Below are positions 34,009-42,942 of a stretch of 64,000 bases of DNA, one piece after another. Below the pieces are notes generated by a model. It worked only from the letters and a program-made list of their open reading frames with translations, was not told where the DNA came from and did not search any database. The DNA lies in assembly GCA_003150405.1 (NCBI GenBank), contig QAMM01000008.1, positions 1 to 64,000 on the forward strand. Reading direction: 5' to 3'. The position numbers were made by a program, and so were the translations under genes. Each line of letters starts with the position of its first letter. Position 1 is the first letter of the stretch. The stretch is from Clostridiales bacterium (lineage in GTDB: Bacteria; Bacillota; Clostridia; Oscillospirales; Ruminococcaceae).

Positions 34009-34821
34009 ATGAAAAACCTGTTGTTCAAATGCTGCTTTGACGGCCGGAACTACCACGGCTACCAGGTGCAGCAGAATGCGCTGACCATCACCGAGGTGCT
34101 GCAGGACGCCATTGAAACCGTTACCGGCCAGCGGGATGGAATTGTGGGCTGTTCGCGCACCGACGCCGGCGTTCACGCAAACGAATATTTTTTCAATATG
34201 CGGACCGAGGGAAATATCCCGCCGGAGCGGTTTGTCCGCGCCTTAAACCGGGTGCTCCCACCTGATGTTGTACTGCTTGAATGCCGGGAGGTGCCGTGGG
34301 GGTTCCATGCGCGTTACCACGCCGCGGGCAAGCAGTACTTGTATAAGCTCTACAACACCGAGTTCCGCAACCCTTTTTATGAAGGGCTTGCGTATTACTA
34401 CCATCGTCCAGTGGACGTTCCGTTGCTTGACCGCGCGGCTAAGTGCTTTCTCGGCACCCATGATTTTGCCGGTTTCAGCAACACCGGTTCCAAAATTCGC
34501 GATACCGTCCGTACCTTGTCTCAGTTTGATGTGGAGCAGCGCGGAGACACGATTTGTTTCACGGTGACAGGCAACGGCTTTTTATACAATATGGTGCGTA
34601 TCCTGGTGGGTACGCTGCTGCAGGTCAATGAGGGGAAAATACCCGCAGATTCCCTTGGTGAGGTGCTTGCTTCCGGGGAACGCCATCGTGCGGGCAAAAC
34701 AGCGCCGCCGCAGGGCCTTTACCTGAATCGGGTGTTTTATCCGCCGTCTGTGTTTGAAGAAGAAAATGAAAGGCTTTTGTCTGGGAAATCGACTTTTGAA
34801 ACGGATAAACGACGTGTTTAA
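34009..34821 (+). CDS. truA: tRNA pseudouridine synthase A
   Basis: The 270-residue enzyme isomerises uridines 38-40 of the tRNA anticodon arm. Asp52 in GCSRTDAGVHANEY is the catalytic residue; YHAAGKQYLYKLYN and FLYNMVRILVGTLLQVNEGK are conserved folds. The ATG at 34009 follows TGAGGG and lies 10 bp after ecfT. A longer frame from 33952 would overlap ecfT and is rejected. Confidence 0.95.
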   Translation: MKNLLFKCCFDGRNYHGYQVQQNALTITEVLQDAIETVTGQRDGIVGCSRTDAGVHANEYFFNMRTEGNIPPERFVRALNRVLPPDVVLLECREVPWGFHARYHAAGKQYLYKLYNTEFRNPFYEGLAYYYHRPVDVPLLDRAAKCFLGTHDFAGFSNTGSKIRDTVRTLSQFDVEQRGDTICFTVTGNGFLYNMVRILVGTLLQVNEGKIPADSLGEVLASGERHRAGKTAPPQGLYLNRVFYPPSVFEEENERLLSGKSTFETDKRRV

Positions 34822-34920
34822 GCCGTTTTGTTTTAGGTTAAGCTTTGCTTGCGGGATTTTTTGATAACTCCCCGTTCTTTACTATGGCGCTTTGGCGCAC
34901 CAATCCCCTGTGAGGAGGTT

Positions 34921-36105
34921 TTGAAGATCGCACAGTCAACCAATAAAACGATTGATCCGGCAAACGACATTGAATCCTATCGCAAAAAGAGGCGCAGAAA
35001 GTACCGGATCCGCAGAATTATTACGGTGTGTATTGCATTGGCGCTGATTGGCGGGATTGCCCTGTTTGCAATCCGGTTTGACGTCAGCGACATCAGCGAA
35101 CTGCTCAGTCAGAATACAACGGTGCAGAATGGGTCTTCCGGGTACCCCCAGAAGCTGTTTGGGCGCACCTTGCAGTTTGAAACCAGCGGTTCCTTGCTGG
35201 CTTTGGCGTCTGACAGCCACCTCTATCTGTTCAACAGCGCAGGGGATACGGTGCTCAGTGACCAGCACAGCTATGCGCGCCCCACCATGGCGGCGGCCAA
35301 TAAACGGGTTCTGCTCTACGACCGCGGCGGCAACAGCTTTCGTGTGGACAACAGCTCCGGCGTTGTTTATGAGCGGGAAATGTCCAATGAGATTATCTGC
35401 GCCGCTTTAAACGCGGACGGCGCGGCCGCCGTTGCCGCTCACGAGGAGCGGTACTCCGGGTCGGTTTCGGTTTTTAACCTTCAGAACCAACAGGTGTTTA
35501 AGTGGTATTCGGCCGATTACCAGATCACCGGCCTAACGCTTGAGGGCAGCTGTCTGGCGGTTGCCTGTCTTGGCGCGCGGGATGGGGCGATCCTTTCTAC
35601 CGTTTATCAGATGGATACCGGCGGGGGTTCGGAGCAGCAGGTAGTTTCGGTTGAATTTTCAGACATGATGGTGCTGTCGGTCCGTTACCTGAACAACGGT
35701 TCGCTTTGTGTCATTGGCGACACTAAAACCGTTCTGCTCTCGGCTTCGGGCGAGGTGATGGCAGAATACAGCTATGGCAAAACCGTCAATGACTTTTGCG
35801 ACGATACAGGGGACGTGACGGTTCTCTCGCTGGCCTCCTCTACCAATGCCGCTGAACAGGAAATTGTGGTGCTGGACCAGTCGGCCGCATTACTTGGCTC
35901 TGCTACAGTCAACCGGGAAATCAAATGGTTGGCGGCGGGAAACGGTTCTGTTTTTCTGCTTTGCAGCAATGAAATATTGCAGTACGACCAACATATGAAT
36001 TTGTTGAAGAGTATTGAGGTGCGCACTGACTCCAGTCAGGTATGCGTTGTTGGTTCCGATCTTTATGTGCTGGGGTTGGGAGAAATATCGAAACTTTCGT
36101 ATTAA
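34921..36105 (+). CDS. DUF5711 family membrane-anchored beta-propeller-like protein
   Basis: The protein of about 394 residues has a basic N-terminus, one membrane helix (IITVCIALALIGGIALFAI) and a large outside domain with repeated short beta segments, compatible with a WD40/PQQ-like propeller. This is the DUF5711 pattern; no function is known. The start is unclear: no ATG or GTG lies before the helix, GAGGAGG ends at 34918, TTG at 34921 is only 2 nt away, and ATC at 34927 is at the ideal 8 nt. A TTG at 34849 has no ribosome site. It lies between truA and a CvpA gene, in the same direction. Confidence 0.75.
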   Translation: MKIAQSTNKTIDPANDIESYRKKRRRKYRIRRIITVCIALALIGGIALFAIRFDVSDISELLSQNTTVQNGSSGYPQKLFGRTLQFETSGSLLALASDSHLYLFNSAGDTVLSDQHSYARPTMAAANKRVLLYDRGGNSFRVDNSSGVVYEREMSNEIICAALNADGAAAVAAHEERYSGSVSVFNLQNQQVFKWYSADYQITGLTLEGSCLAVACLGARDGAILSTVYQMDTGGGSEQQVVSVEFSDMMVLSVRYLNNGSLCVIGDTKTVLLSASGEVMAEYSYGKTVNDFCDDTGDVTVLSLASSTNAAEQEIVVLDQSAALLGSATVNREIKWLAAGNGSVFLLCSNEILQYDQHMNLLKSIEVRTDSSQVCVVGSDLYVLGLGEISKLSY

Positions 36106-36135
36106 TATGGCTGACAGGAAATAAGGAGGCGTATT

Positions 36136-36864
36136 TTGGGCTGGATAATTGATTTGATAATGGTTTTACTGTTGATCCTGATTGTGTATGCGTCGTACCG
36201 AAAAGGCTTTCTGCGTTCCATCCTTTCGCTCGGCGGCTTTTTGCTGGCGACGGTGGTTTCATTTACCTTTGGCAAAATGCTTGCCGAAATGCTGTTCGAT
36301 TCCATGGCCAAGCCCTGGCTTACCGCCTTGATTGACGAACAGATTGTGGCCGGGACCAATTATAATCTGGCAGTTGTAGTGGATAATATGTACCAGAATC
36401 TGCCGGGTTACCTCGCCGGGCCGCTTGAGATGCTGCTTGGTAGCAAGGAGCAGGTGCTTGCCAACCTGCAAAGCGCACTGGACGGCGGCTCTGCTGCCGG
36501 ACTGACCGACGCCATTGTCGGTTTGCTGCGTCCAATGCTGGTCGCCCTGCTGAGCGTGCTGACGATTATCATTCTTTTCCTTATCTGCATGATTGTCATC
36601 CGCATTATTGACCGGCTGTTAATTCAGGTACGCCGTATTCCGGTCGTTGGAACCTTTGACGGGCTGCTGGGCGGCCTTGTTGGAATTGTAAAGGCGGTTA
36701 TCTGGCTGGTCGTCCTGGTGTTCTTGGTCAAAGCGGTTATCCTGCTTTCGGCAGACGGCATTTCCTGGCTCAACAGCGAGACGGTGGAATCCTCTTTCCT
36801 GTTCAAATATCTTTATCACGTTGATATTCCTCAGGTGTTTGAAGGACTGAGTTTGGGCGGATAA
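36136..36864 (+). CDS. CvpA family membrane protein
   Basis: The 242-residue protein has about four membrane helices, beginning with LIMVLLLILIVYASYRKGFL, which is the usual CvpA start, and ending with a helix pair around VGIVKAVIWLVVLVFLVKAV. CvpA relatives were tied to colicin V production and membrane-stress tolerance, but no clear reaction is known. It starts with TTG at 36136 behind AAGGAGG and is probably the last gene of the ruvC-led operon. Confidence 0.82.
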   Translation: MGWIIDLIMVLLLILIVYASYRKGFLRSILSLGGFLLATVVSFTFGKMLAEMLFDSMAKPWLTALIDEQIVAGTNYNLAVVVDNMYQNLPGYLAGPLEMLLGSKEQVLANLQSALDGGSAAGLTDAIVGLLRPMLVALLSVLTIIILFLICMIVIRIIDRLLIQVRRIPVVGTFDGLLGGLVGIVKAVIWLVVLVFLVKAVILLSADGISWLNSETVESSFLFKYLYHVDIPQVFEGLSLGG

Positions 36865-37063
36865 CACTTGTTCCCGGTTTGTTCTTCCTTCGTATGCAGC
36901 CTGATTTGTGACAGTTCTGTTTTTGTTCATAATTATTCCACAATATTGTGACATCTGGCTGATAGGATAAGCACACACCCAATAACAATGCCGGTGTTTG
37001 CCGAATAGCTTTTGGATTTTGGTAAACGCATAAAATAAAGAGAAACAATTAAAGGAGAACAAT

Positions 37064-39346
37064 ATGGTTTGTAGCAGATGTAAAAAACGCATGGCTGTCG
37101 TTTTTATGTCGAGAATGGAAGGGAACGAAACCATCAACGAAGGGCTTTGTCTGCAATGCGCCAAGGAGCTCGGCATTCCGCAGGTCCAGCAGATGATGGA
37201 CAGTATGGGCATTTCAGACGATGACTTGCAGATGATGAGTGACCAGATGATGGCACTCACCGACGAGGGGGATTCCTTTGAAATGGGTGGTGCGGACACC
37301 ATGCCGAATTTCCTGCAAAACCTGTTTGGCGGTAATGCCGCAGACAATGCGCAGGCTGCGCCGGAAGATGAGACGGTAGCCGGCGATAAAAAGGAAAAAC
37401 GCACATCCAAGAAAAAAGAGCCTGATAAAAAACGAAAGTTTCTAGCCAATTATTGCACTAACCTGACCGAGCGGGCACGCAGCGGCAAGCTCGACCGGAT
37501 TATTGGCCGTGAGCAGGAAATTGCCCGCGTTGTGCAGATTTTGAGCCGACGCACCAAAAACAACCCCTGTCTGATTGGCGAACCGGGTGTTGGCAAAACA
37601 GCTATTGCGGAGGGGATTGCCCAGAAGATCGCCTCGGGAGACGTGGCGTTCCGCCTGCTGGACAAGGAGCTTTACCTGCTGGATATGACGGCGCTGGTTG
37701 CCGGGACGCAGTTCCGCGGCCAGTTTGAGAGTCGCGTCAAGGGTCTGATTGACGAGGTAAAGGATGCGGGGAACATCATCCTGTTTATTGATGAAATCCA
37801 CACCATTGTCGGCACCGGGGATTCTGAAGGCTCGATGAGCGCGGCGAACATCCTGAAACCGGCGCTTTCCCGCGGCGAAATTCAGGTTATCGGTGCGACA
37901 ACCTTTAACGAGTACCGCAAGAATATCGAAAAAGATTCGGCGCTGGAACGCCGGTTCCAGCCGGTGATCATTAAGGAGCCGAGCATTGAGGATACCTATC
38001 AGGTTTTGCTTGGCGTCAAAGGCTATTATGAGAATTTCCACCACGTCAAGGTACCAGATCCTATTGTGCATCAGGCTGTGACCCTCTCAGAGCGGTACAT
38101 CAACGATCGTTTTCTGCCGGACAAGGCCATTGACCTGCTGGATGAAGCCTGCGCCTGCGCATCACTTCGTACCCCGGAGCTGACCCAATTTGAGCAGCTA
38201 TCCCGCCAGCATGCCGACTTGGCTAGGCAGGAAGAGGAAATGGAAAGCAATCCGGGGCAGGTGGATTACGAAAAGCTGGCGCAGGTCAAGTCAAAAGCCC
38301 TTGCGATCCGGGAGCAGCTCAATCAGCTGGAGCCGGCTGTTTCCAATGTGCAGGTTACGCTGGAGGATTTGGCAAAGGTCATTGAGCTTTGCACTGGTAT
38401 TTCGGCCGCGAAAATCCAGGAGAGCGAATTTAAGAAAATTGGTTCGCTGGAGGCGGTTCTGCGCTCCAAAATTATTGGGCAGGATGAAGCGGTCTCGCTG
38501 GTCTGTGCAGCGATTCGCCGTAACCGTGCCGGGATTTCCAAGCGCCGCCGCCCGGCCTCCTTCATCTTCGTCGGCCCAACCGGCGTTGGTAAAACTGAGT
38601 TGGTCAAGGTGCTGGCCTCTGAGCTGTTTGACGACGTTGACCCGCTGATTCGGCTGGATATGTCGGAATACATGGAGAAGCACGCGGTTTCCCGTATGAT
38701 TGGAGCGCCTCCGGGGTATGTTGGATACGACGAAGCTGGACAGCTCACCGAGAAGGTGCGCCGCAAGCCCTATTCGGTTGTACTGTTTGATGAGATTGAG
38801 AAGGCGCACCCGGATGTGATGAACATTCTGCTGCAAATTTTGGATGAAGGCCGTATCACAGACGGACAGGGCAGGACGGTCAACTTTGAAAACACCGTCA
38901 TTGTTATGACCTCGAACGCCGGCTCCAATGACAAGAGCGGCATTGTGGGCTTTAACAAGGGCCAGCAGGAAATTGCCAAAGAAAAGGCGCTCAAAGCCCT
39001 TTCGGACATTCTGCGCCCAGAATTTCTTGGCCGTGTGGACGAAATTGTGGTGTTCAACCCGTTGGAAAAAGCGTCGCTGTTAAAGATTGCCGGCCTGATG
39101 CTGGATGAAATTAAGGAGCCGTTAAAGGAAAAAGGCATTGGCTTTGGCTACGATGAAAAGGCGGCTACATGGCTGGTGGAAAGCCTTGGTTCCAACAAGT
39201 TTGGCGCACGCGACCTGCGGACCAAAATCCGCAAAGAGGTGGAGGATAGAATTGCTGGGATTTTAGTGGACCAGTTTGACAATCCGCCTTCGATGATTGC
39301 ACTGACCGAACGGGACGGCACGCTGATTTTTGACACAGTCTCGTAA
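37064..39346 (+). CDS. ClpE-like AAA+ unfoldase with N-terminal zinc finger
   Basis: The 760-residue protein unfolds substrates for the ClpP protease or disaggregates them. Cys3, Cys6, Cys29 and Cys32 form an N-terminal CxxC...CxxC zinc finger as in ClpE and McsA, replacing the ClpC N-domain. A Lys/Glu-rich linker leads to AAA-1 ([15 protein letters not shown] near residue 172, [11 protein letters not shown]) and AAA-2 ([14 protein letters not shown] near 504, [16 protein letters not shown]). The middle domain is short. AAAGGAG precedes the ATG. It has a 200-bp upstream gap but no CtsR-type operator that I can recognise, and ctsR, mcsA and mcsB are not nearby. Confidence 0.88.
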   Translation: MVCSRCKKRMAVVFMSRMEGNETINEGLCLQCAKELGIPQVQQMMDSMGISDDDLQMMSDQMMALTDEGDSFEMGGADTMPNFLQNLFGGNAADNAQAAPEDETVAGDKKEKRTSKKKEPDKKRKFLANYCTNLTERARSGKLDRIIGREQEIARVVQILSRRTKNNPCLIGEPGVGKTAIAEGIAQKIASGDVAFRLLDKELYLLDMTALVAGTQFRGQFESRVKGLIDEVKDAGNIILFIDEIHTIVGTGDSEGSMSAANILKPALSRGEIQVIGATTFNEYRKNIEKDSALERRFQPVIIKEPSIEDTYQVLLGVKGYYENFHHVKVPDPIVHQAVTLSERYINDRFLPDKAIDLLDEACACASLRTPELTQFEQLSRQHADLARQEEEMESNPGQVDYEKLAQVKSKALAIREQLNQLEPAVSNVQVTLEDLAKVIELCTGISAAKIQESEFKKIGSLEAVLRSKIIGQDEAVSLVCAAIRRNRAGISKRRRPASFIFVGPTGVGKTELVKVLASELFDDVDPLIRLDMSEYMEKHAVSRMIGAPPGYVGYDEAGQLTEKVRRKPYSVVLFDEIEKAHPDVMNILLQILDEGRITDGQGRTVNFENTVIVMTSNAGSNDKSGIVGFNKGQQEIAKEKALKALSDILRPEFLGRVDEIVVFNPLEKASLLKIAGLMLDEIKEPLKEKGIGFGYDEKAATWLVESLGSNKFGARDLRTKIRKEVEDRIAGILVDQFDNPPSMIALTERDGTLIFDTVS

Positions 39347-39353
39347 AAAATGA

Positions 39354-39382
39354 TTGACAAAGTACGGATGTTTTGCTATAAT
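39354..39382 (+). promoter_or_regulatory. Perfect-consensus promoter of the tRNA cluster
   Basis: TTGACA at 39354-39359 and TATAAT at 39377-39382 are exactly 17 bp apart, 35 bp before tRNA-Gly, as expected for a strong stable-RNA promoter. Confidence 0.92.
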
Positions 39383-39387
39383 ATAAT

Positions 39388-39417
39388 CCGTCGCAGCAAA
39401 GGCGACGGATTTGTTTT
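39388..39417 (+). terminator. Hairpin with T-rich tail between the tRNA promoter and tRNA-Gly
   Basis: CCGTCGC at 39388-39394 pairs with GCGACGG at 39402-39408, followed by ATTTGTTTT. It may terminate transcripts of the upstream ClpE-like gene, or be a 5' hairpin on the tRNA precursor, since it starts at the expected transcription start. Confidence 0.55.
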
Positions 39418-39491
39418 GCGGGTGTAGTTCAATGGTAGAATCCCAGCCTTCCAAGCTGGTTGTGTGGGTTCGATTCCCATCACCCGCTCCA
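39418..39491 (+). tRNA. tRNA-Gly (anticodon TCC)
   Basis: Cloverleaf reads clearly: acceptor GCGGGTG pairs with CACCCGC, the anticodon loop is CTTCCAA with TCC, the T-loop is GGTTCGATTCC, and CCA is encoded at the 3' end. Confidence 0.96.
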
Positions 39492-39510
39492 TGCCCAGAC
39501 AGGGCGTTAT

Positions 39511-39587
<77 letters not shown>

Positions 39588-39592
39588 TATAT

Positions 39593-39670
39593 GGTGGGTA
39601 TAGCGCAGTTGGTTAGCGCGCCAGATTGTGGCTCTGGAGGCCGAGGGTTCGAATCCCTCTATCCACCCCA
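39593..39670 (+). tRNA. tRNA-His (anticodon GTG)
   Basis: An extra 5' G at 39593 (position -1) faces discriminator C, the tRNA-His hallmark. Acceptor GTGGGTA pairs with TATCCAC, the anticodon stem CCAGA/TCTGG holds loop TTGTGGC with GTG, and CCA is encoded. Confidence 0.96.
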
Positions 39671-39720
39671 AATAGTGCCGGAGAAAGAGACGGGTTCTCT
39701 TTCTCCGTACTTATATCCCT

Positions 39721-39796
39721 TGGGGTATAGCCAAGCGGTAAGGCAGCGGACTTTGACTCCGTCATCCCGCTGGTTCGAATCCAGCTACCCCAACCA
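39721..39796 (+). tRNA. tRNA-Gln (anticodon TTG)
   Basis: Acceptor TGGGGTA pairs with TACCCCA, the anticodon loop CTTTGAC contains TTG, the T-arm is CTGGTTCGAATCCAG, and CCA is encoded. Confidence 0.96.
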
Positions 39797-39798
39797 CG

Positions 39799-39834
39799 TC
39801 GCCGCAAGCTGTATATCGCTTGCGGCGATTTTTA
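39799..39834 (+). terminator. Terminator of the tRNA cluster
   Basis: CGCCGCAAGC pairs with GCTTGCGGCG across TGTATATC and is followed by ATTTTTAT. Confidence 0.92.
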
Positions 39835-39992
39835 TAGGGGTATCGATATGCTCATTTCACTGCGCTTCTTCCGAAAAAGGCTGCGCTGCCCGCTTGCAAA
39901 CAAGCTCGCGCTGTTTCGGCTTGCTGCAAGCCTTTTTCGGGTCACGAGGGTTCAATTTTTGTATGAAAATGCTGGAGGTCATTTGTCTCACT
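39835..39992. other. Non-coding stretch after the tRNA cluster
   Basis: CCGAAAAAGGCT near 39869 and AGCCTTTTTCGG near 39938 are inverted copies about 60 bp apart. I see no gene; this may be the scar that precedes the decayed MarR gene. Confidence 0.35.
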
Positions 39993-40219
39993 CTCGAAAG
40001 CGGGATGCGTATTACTTGCCGAATCCACAACGAATCGGCGCAATAAGATTGTTCGCTTAACGGACACCGGTATAGAATATGAAAAACAGATCATCTCGCT
40101 GGAAGCAAGTGCTGGAATTGGCTATGGCTTAGACATCGGTGGCAGATATTGCTGATTTGGTGCGTCTTACGGCACTTTTTTCAAATTACATGAAAGAAAA
40201 ACTTGCTAGGATAGCATAA
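39993..40219 (+). pseudogene. Decayed MarR-family regulator (C-terminal remnant)
   Basis: Three frames must be joined to read a MarR-like winged helix end. LESGMRITCRIHNES (from 39993) resembles the segment after the recognition helix, NRRNKIVRLTDTGIEYEKQI (second frame, from about 40036) resembles the wing and following helix, and LVRLTALFSNYMKEKLARIA (third frame, from 40157) resembles the C-terminal dimer helix and ends in TAA. At least two frameshifts break the gene, and no N-terminal half or ribosome site is visible. It lies just upstream of the MFS transporter, a usual place for its regulator. Confidence 0.65.
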
Positions 40220-40301
40220 AAGCAAATTATACTGGTGAAAAAGGATGGATATGTAAAACCTGCGGCAATGTCTATAGTGCAATTATTGAAGGGGGAAAGA
40301 A

Positions 40302-41480
40302 ATGTATACGCTTTTGCTTGTGCTTATTTATGTAGCTTTTATCAGCCTGGGGCTTCCCGATTCACTTCTTGGTTCTGGGTGGCCTGTCATGTATAGTGAT
40401 TTAGGCGTTCCTATTTCCTTCATGGGAATTGTTTCAATGATTATTTCGGGTGGAACCATTATATCCAGCCTTTTGTCTGACAGATTGACAAAAAAGTTTG
40501 GCACCCGAGTGGTAACCGTCGTCAGTGTTTTTCTTACGGCGATTGCATTGTTGGGCTTTTCCTTTTCCAATCAATTCTGGATGCTCATTGTATTTGCAAT
40601 TCCTTACGGCTTTGGCGCCGGGGCGATTGACGCCGCATTGAATAACTATATTGCTCTTCACTATACCTCAAGACACATGAGTTGGCTCCACTGTTTTTGG
40701 GGCGTTGGAACAATAGTCAGCCCGTTTGTCATGAGTTATGCTTTGACCAATTCTACTTGGAATGTTGGCTACCGCATTGTGGGGTTTATCCAGATTGGTA
40801 TCGGCCTGCTTCTCCTTATAACGCTGCCTGTTTGGAAGATCAATAAACAGCAGGTTGAAAACGGTGCCAGAAGCATTGGTTTGCTTGGAGCTTTGAAGAT
40901 TAGAGGGGTTCCGTTCCTTTTAACCGGTTTTTTCGCTTATTGCGCTGCTGAAGCAACCACAATGTATTGGGCGAGCACCTACCTAGTTGAAGTTAAAGGG
41001 ATAACCACAGACCTGGCTGCACGCTTTGCCTCTCTGTTTTACATAGGATTGACCGTTGGCAGGTTTCTCGGCGGATTTGTTATGAATAAACTTGGCGACC
41101 GAAAAATGATCCTTCTCGGCACCGGCATTTTATCCTGCGGGATTATAGCATTGCTGATTCCGACAGGAGAGTCGGTTGTGTCACTTGCCGGATTTATTCT
41201 GATCGGATTTGGCTGTGCGCCGATTTACCCCTGTATTATTCATTCTACACCCTATAATTTCGGTGCGGAAAATTCCGGAGTGATTATCGGGATTCAAATG
41301 GCGAGCGCTTATGTCGGTTCAACCTTCATGCCGCCGTTGTTCGGATTTTTGGGGAACTGTATTGGCTTTGCCATTCTACCTGTGTATCTCATCATTTTTG
41401 TCGTTTTGATGATCATCATGACCGAATGGACGTTCCGGCTCACGGGGCGAAAAAAGATGGCAGAAGAAACGAATGAATAA
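40302..41480 (+). CDS. Major facilitator superfamily transporter (sugar-type)
   Basis: The 392-residue protein has about twelve membrane helices in two halves. The loop between helices 2 and 3 has LSDRLTKKFGTRVV, an MFS motif A variant, and the second half repeats it as MNKLGDRKMILLG. The overall look is that of FucP-like or AraJ-like sugar/metabolite transporters, but the substrate is not predictable. GAAGGGGGA precedes the ATG. It lies 111 bp before a Gfo/Idh/MocA oxidoreductase in the same direction, suggesting uptake and oxidation of a sugar or polyol. Confidence 0.88.
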   Translation: MYTLLLVLIYVAFISLGLPDSLLGSGWPVMYSDLGVPISFMGIVSMIISGGTIISSLLSDRLTKKFGTRVVTVVSVFLTAIALLGFSFSNQFWMLIVFAIPYGFGAGAIDAALNNYIALHYTSRHMSWLHCFWGVGTIVSPFVMSYALTNSTWNVGYRIVGFIQIGIGLLLLITLPVWKINKQQVENGARSIGLLGALKIRGVPFLLTGFFAYCAAEATTMYWASTYLVEVKGITTDLAARFASLFYIGLTVGRFLGGFVMNKLGDRKMILLGTGILSCGIIALLIPTGESVVSLAGFILIGFGCAPIYPCIIHSTPYNFGAENSGVIIGIQMASAYVGSTFMPPLFGFLGNCIGFAILPVYLIIFVVLMIIMTEWTFRLTGRKKMAEETNE

Positions 41481-41591
41481 TGCTGCAACGGCATTATCGC
41501 ATAGGGCGGTTGCGTCGTATCCCTATGCATTTTTCTTTCCAATATGGCAAACGCTTGAACTACAATAATCAATGAGGAAAGGCTGACAAAT

Positions 41592-42536
41592 ATGATTCGG
41601 TTCGGAATTATGGGAGCGGGGAACATTGCGCGCAAGTTTGCTGACGCCGTTTCCAAGGTGGACAGAGCCGTTATAGCGGCTGTCGCGAGCAAAAGTACAG
41701 AACGTGCGGAGAGCTTCGCACGGCAAAACAGCATCCCCAGCTTTTACGGAAGCTATGAGGAAATGCTGAAACGGGACGACATCGACGCAGTTTATATTGC
41801 AACTACCATGAACTATCATTATGAAAACATCCTCGAATGCCTGAAGTGGGATAAGCACGTCCTCTGTGAAAAGTGTATGGTGCTCAGCCACAGGGAGGCG
41901 GAGGAGGTTTTCGCTCTTGCGAAACAAAAAAGACTCTTCCTGATGGAATGTATGTGGGTTCGGTTCTTGCCCAAGGTACAGAAGGTTAAGCAATGGATCG
42001 CTGAAGGGCGAATCGGCAAGCTCAAGCTTGCACAGGGGAATCTCGGTTTTAACGCCTCGTTTGACCCGGATTCCCGAATGTATAGCCCGGCACTCGGCGG
42101 AGGGGCGCTTTACGATCTCGGCGTTTACCTGATTGAAGTGCTCAGCTACTTCACCGACCAGAAACTGACAGGGATTGAACCAACCGTTATCCGTGCCGCA
42201 ACGGGAGTGGATGAAACGGTCAACCTGAACCTGCGGTACGGTGATTACTTGGTCAACGCCCAGTGCTCGATTGCCACCAAACTTCCGGAAAACGGGTACC
42301 TGTATGGGGAGAATGGCTACATTGCCTTGGAGTACCTCCACCTTGGAAATACGGTCAAGCTCTATGACAAAGACCGGAAGCTGGTGGAGGAATTTGACCA
42401 GGGGAATGCCAATGGCTTTATCTACCAGGTGGAGGAGGCTGTCAGCTGTATTGAAAACGGAAAACTGGAAAGCGAAGTTGCCTCTCATCAAATGACGCTG
42501 GATTGCTGCAAAATTTTCGATAAGTGTTTCGAATAA
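41592..42536 (+). CDS. Gfo/Idh/MocA family NAD(P)-dependent oxidoreductase
   Basis: The 314-residue protein has an N-terminal Rossmann fold with FGIMGAGNIARKFADAV and a C-terminal alpha/beta substrate domain. The sequence KHVLCEKCMVLSHREAEEVF contains the conserved EK motif (EKP in most members; Cys replaces Pro here). The catalytic region GGGALYDLGVYLIEV matches GG-x-x-D-x-G. It should oxidise or epimerise a sugar, inositol or related polyol. GAGGAAAGG precedes the ATG. It probably works with the upstream MFS transporter. Confidence 0.9.
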   Translation: MIRFGIMGAGNIARKFADAVSKVDRAVIAAVASKSTERAESFARQNSIPSFYGSYEEMLKRDDIDAVYIATTMNYHYENILECLKWDKHVLCEKCMVLSHREAEEVFALAKQKRLFLMECMWVRFLPKVQKVKQWIAEGRIGKLKLAQGNLGFNASFDPDSRMYSPALGGGALYDLGVYLIEVLSYFTDQKLTGIEPTVIRAATGVDETVNLNLRYGDYLVNAQCSIATKLPENGYLYGENGYIALEYLHLGNTVKLYDKDRKLVEEFDQGNANGFIYQVEEAVSCIENGKLESEVASHQMTLDCCKIFDKCFE

Positions 42537-42872
42537 TTTATTTACGGCAAATTTTATCAGGACGGCATGTCGTGCAGCGAAAGGTTTGGCAATAAAAAAA
42601 TTTGCCCCGTTTGCTTGTATGTGTTTGCAGAGATGACGCTGTTTAATACGCAGGGAGCAGGCTGCTTCGCTTTTGGCCGCTTATAGACTGAAAAAATAGC
42701 GCAGTACGGCTGCAGTTTAGCGGATTCCGTCTACATGGGACTTCCAATGTGACATGTCGTTTTACAATGTTATGGTGCTGCTGCTGAGGGATCGGACTGT
42801 GGGTTTCACTGCTTTGTGCCGTATGGAATTAAAAGAATCTTATTCCTTTGTAAGAGTTTTTTGTAACATAAA
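42537..42872. other. Intergenic region
   Basis: I see no gene, RNA or strong hairpin between the oxidoreductase and the minus-strand terminator at 42873. Confidence 0.5.
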
Positions 42873-42904
42873 CAAGCAGGCCTTGAATTTTCAACGCCTG
42901 CTGT
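42873..42904 (-). terminator. Terminator of the first AraC-type gene
   Basis: On the minus strand AGCAGGCG and CCTGCTT arms pair imperfectly around TTGAAAATTCAAG. The T-run is weak. Confidence 0.5.
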
Positions 42905-42942
42905 TTGATTTGTTATAAAAAAATGCAGATGGAAATGTCTGC

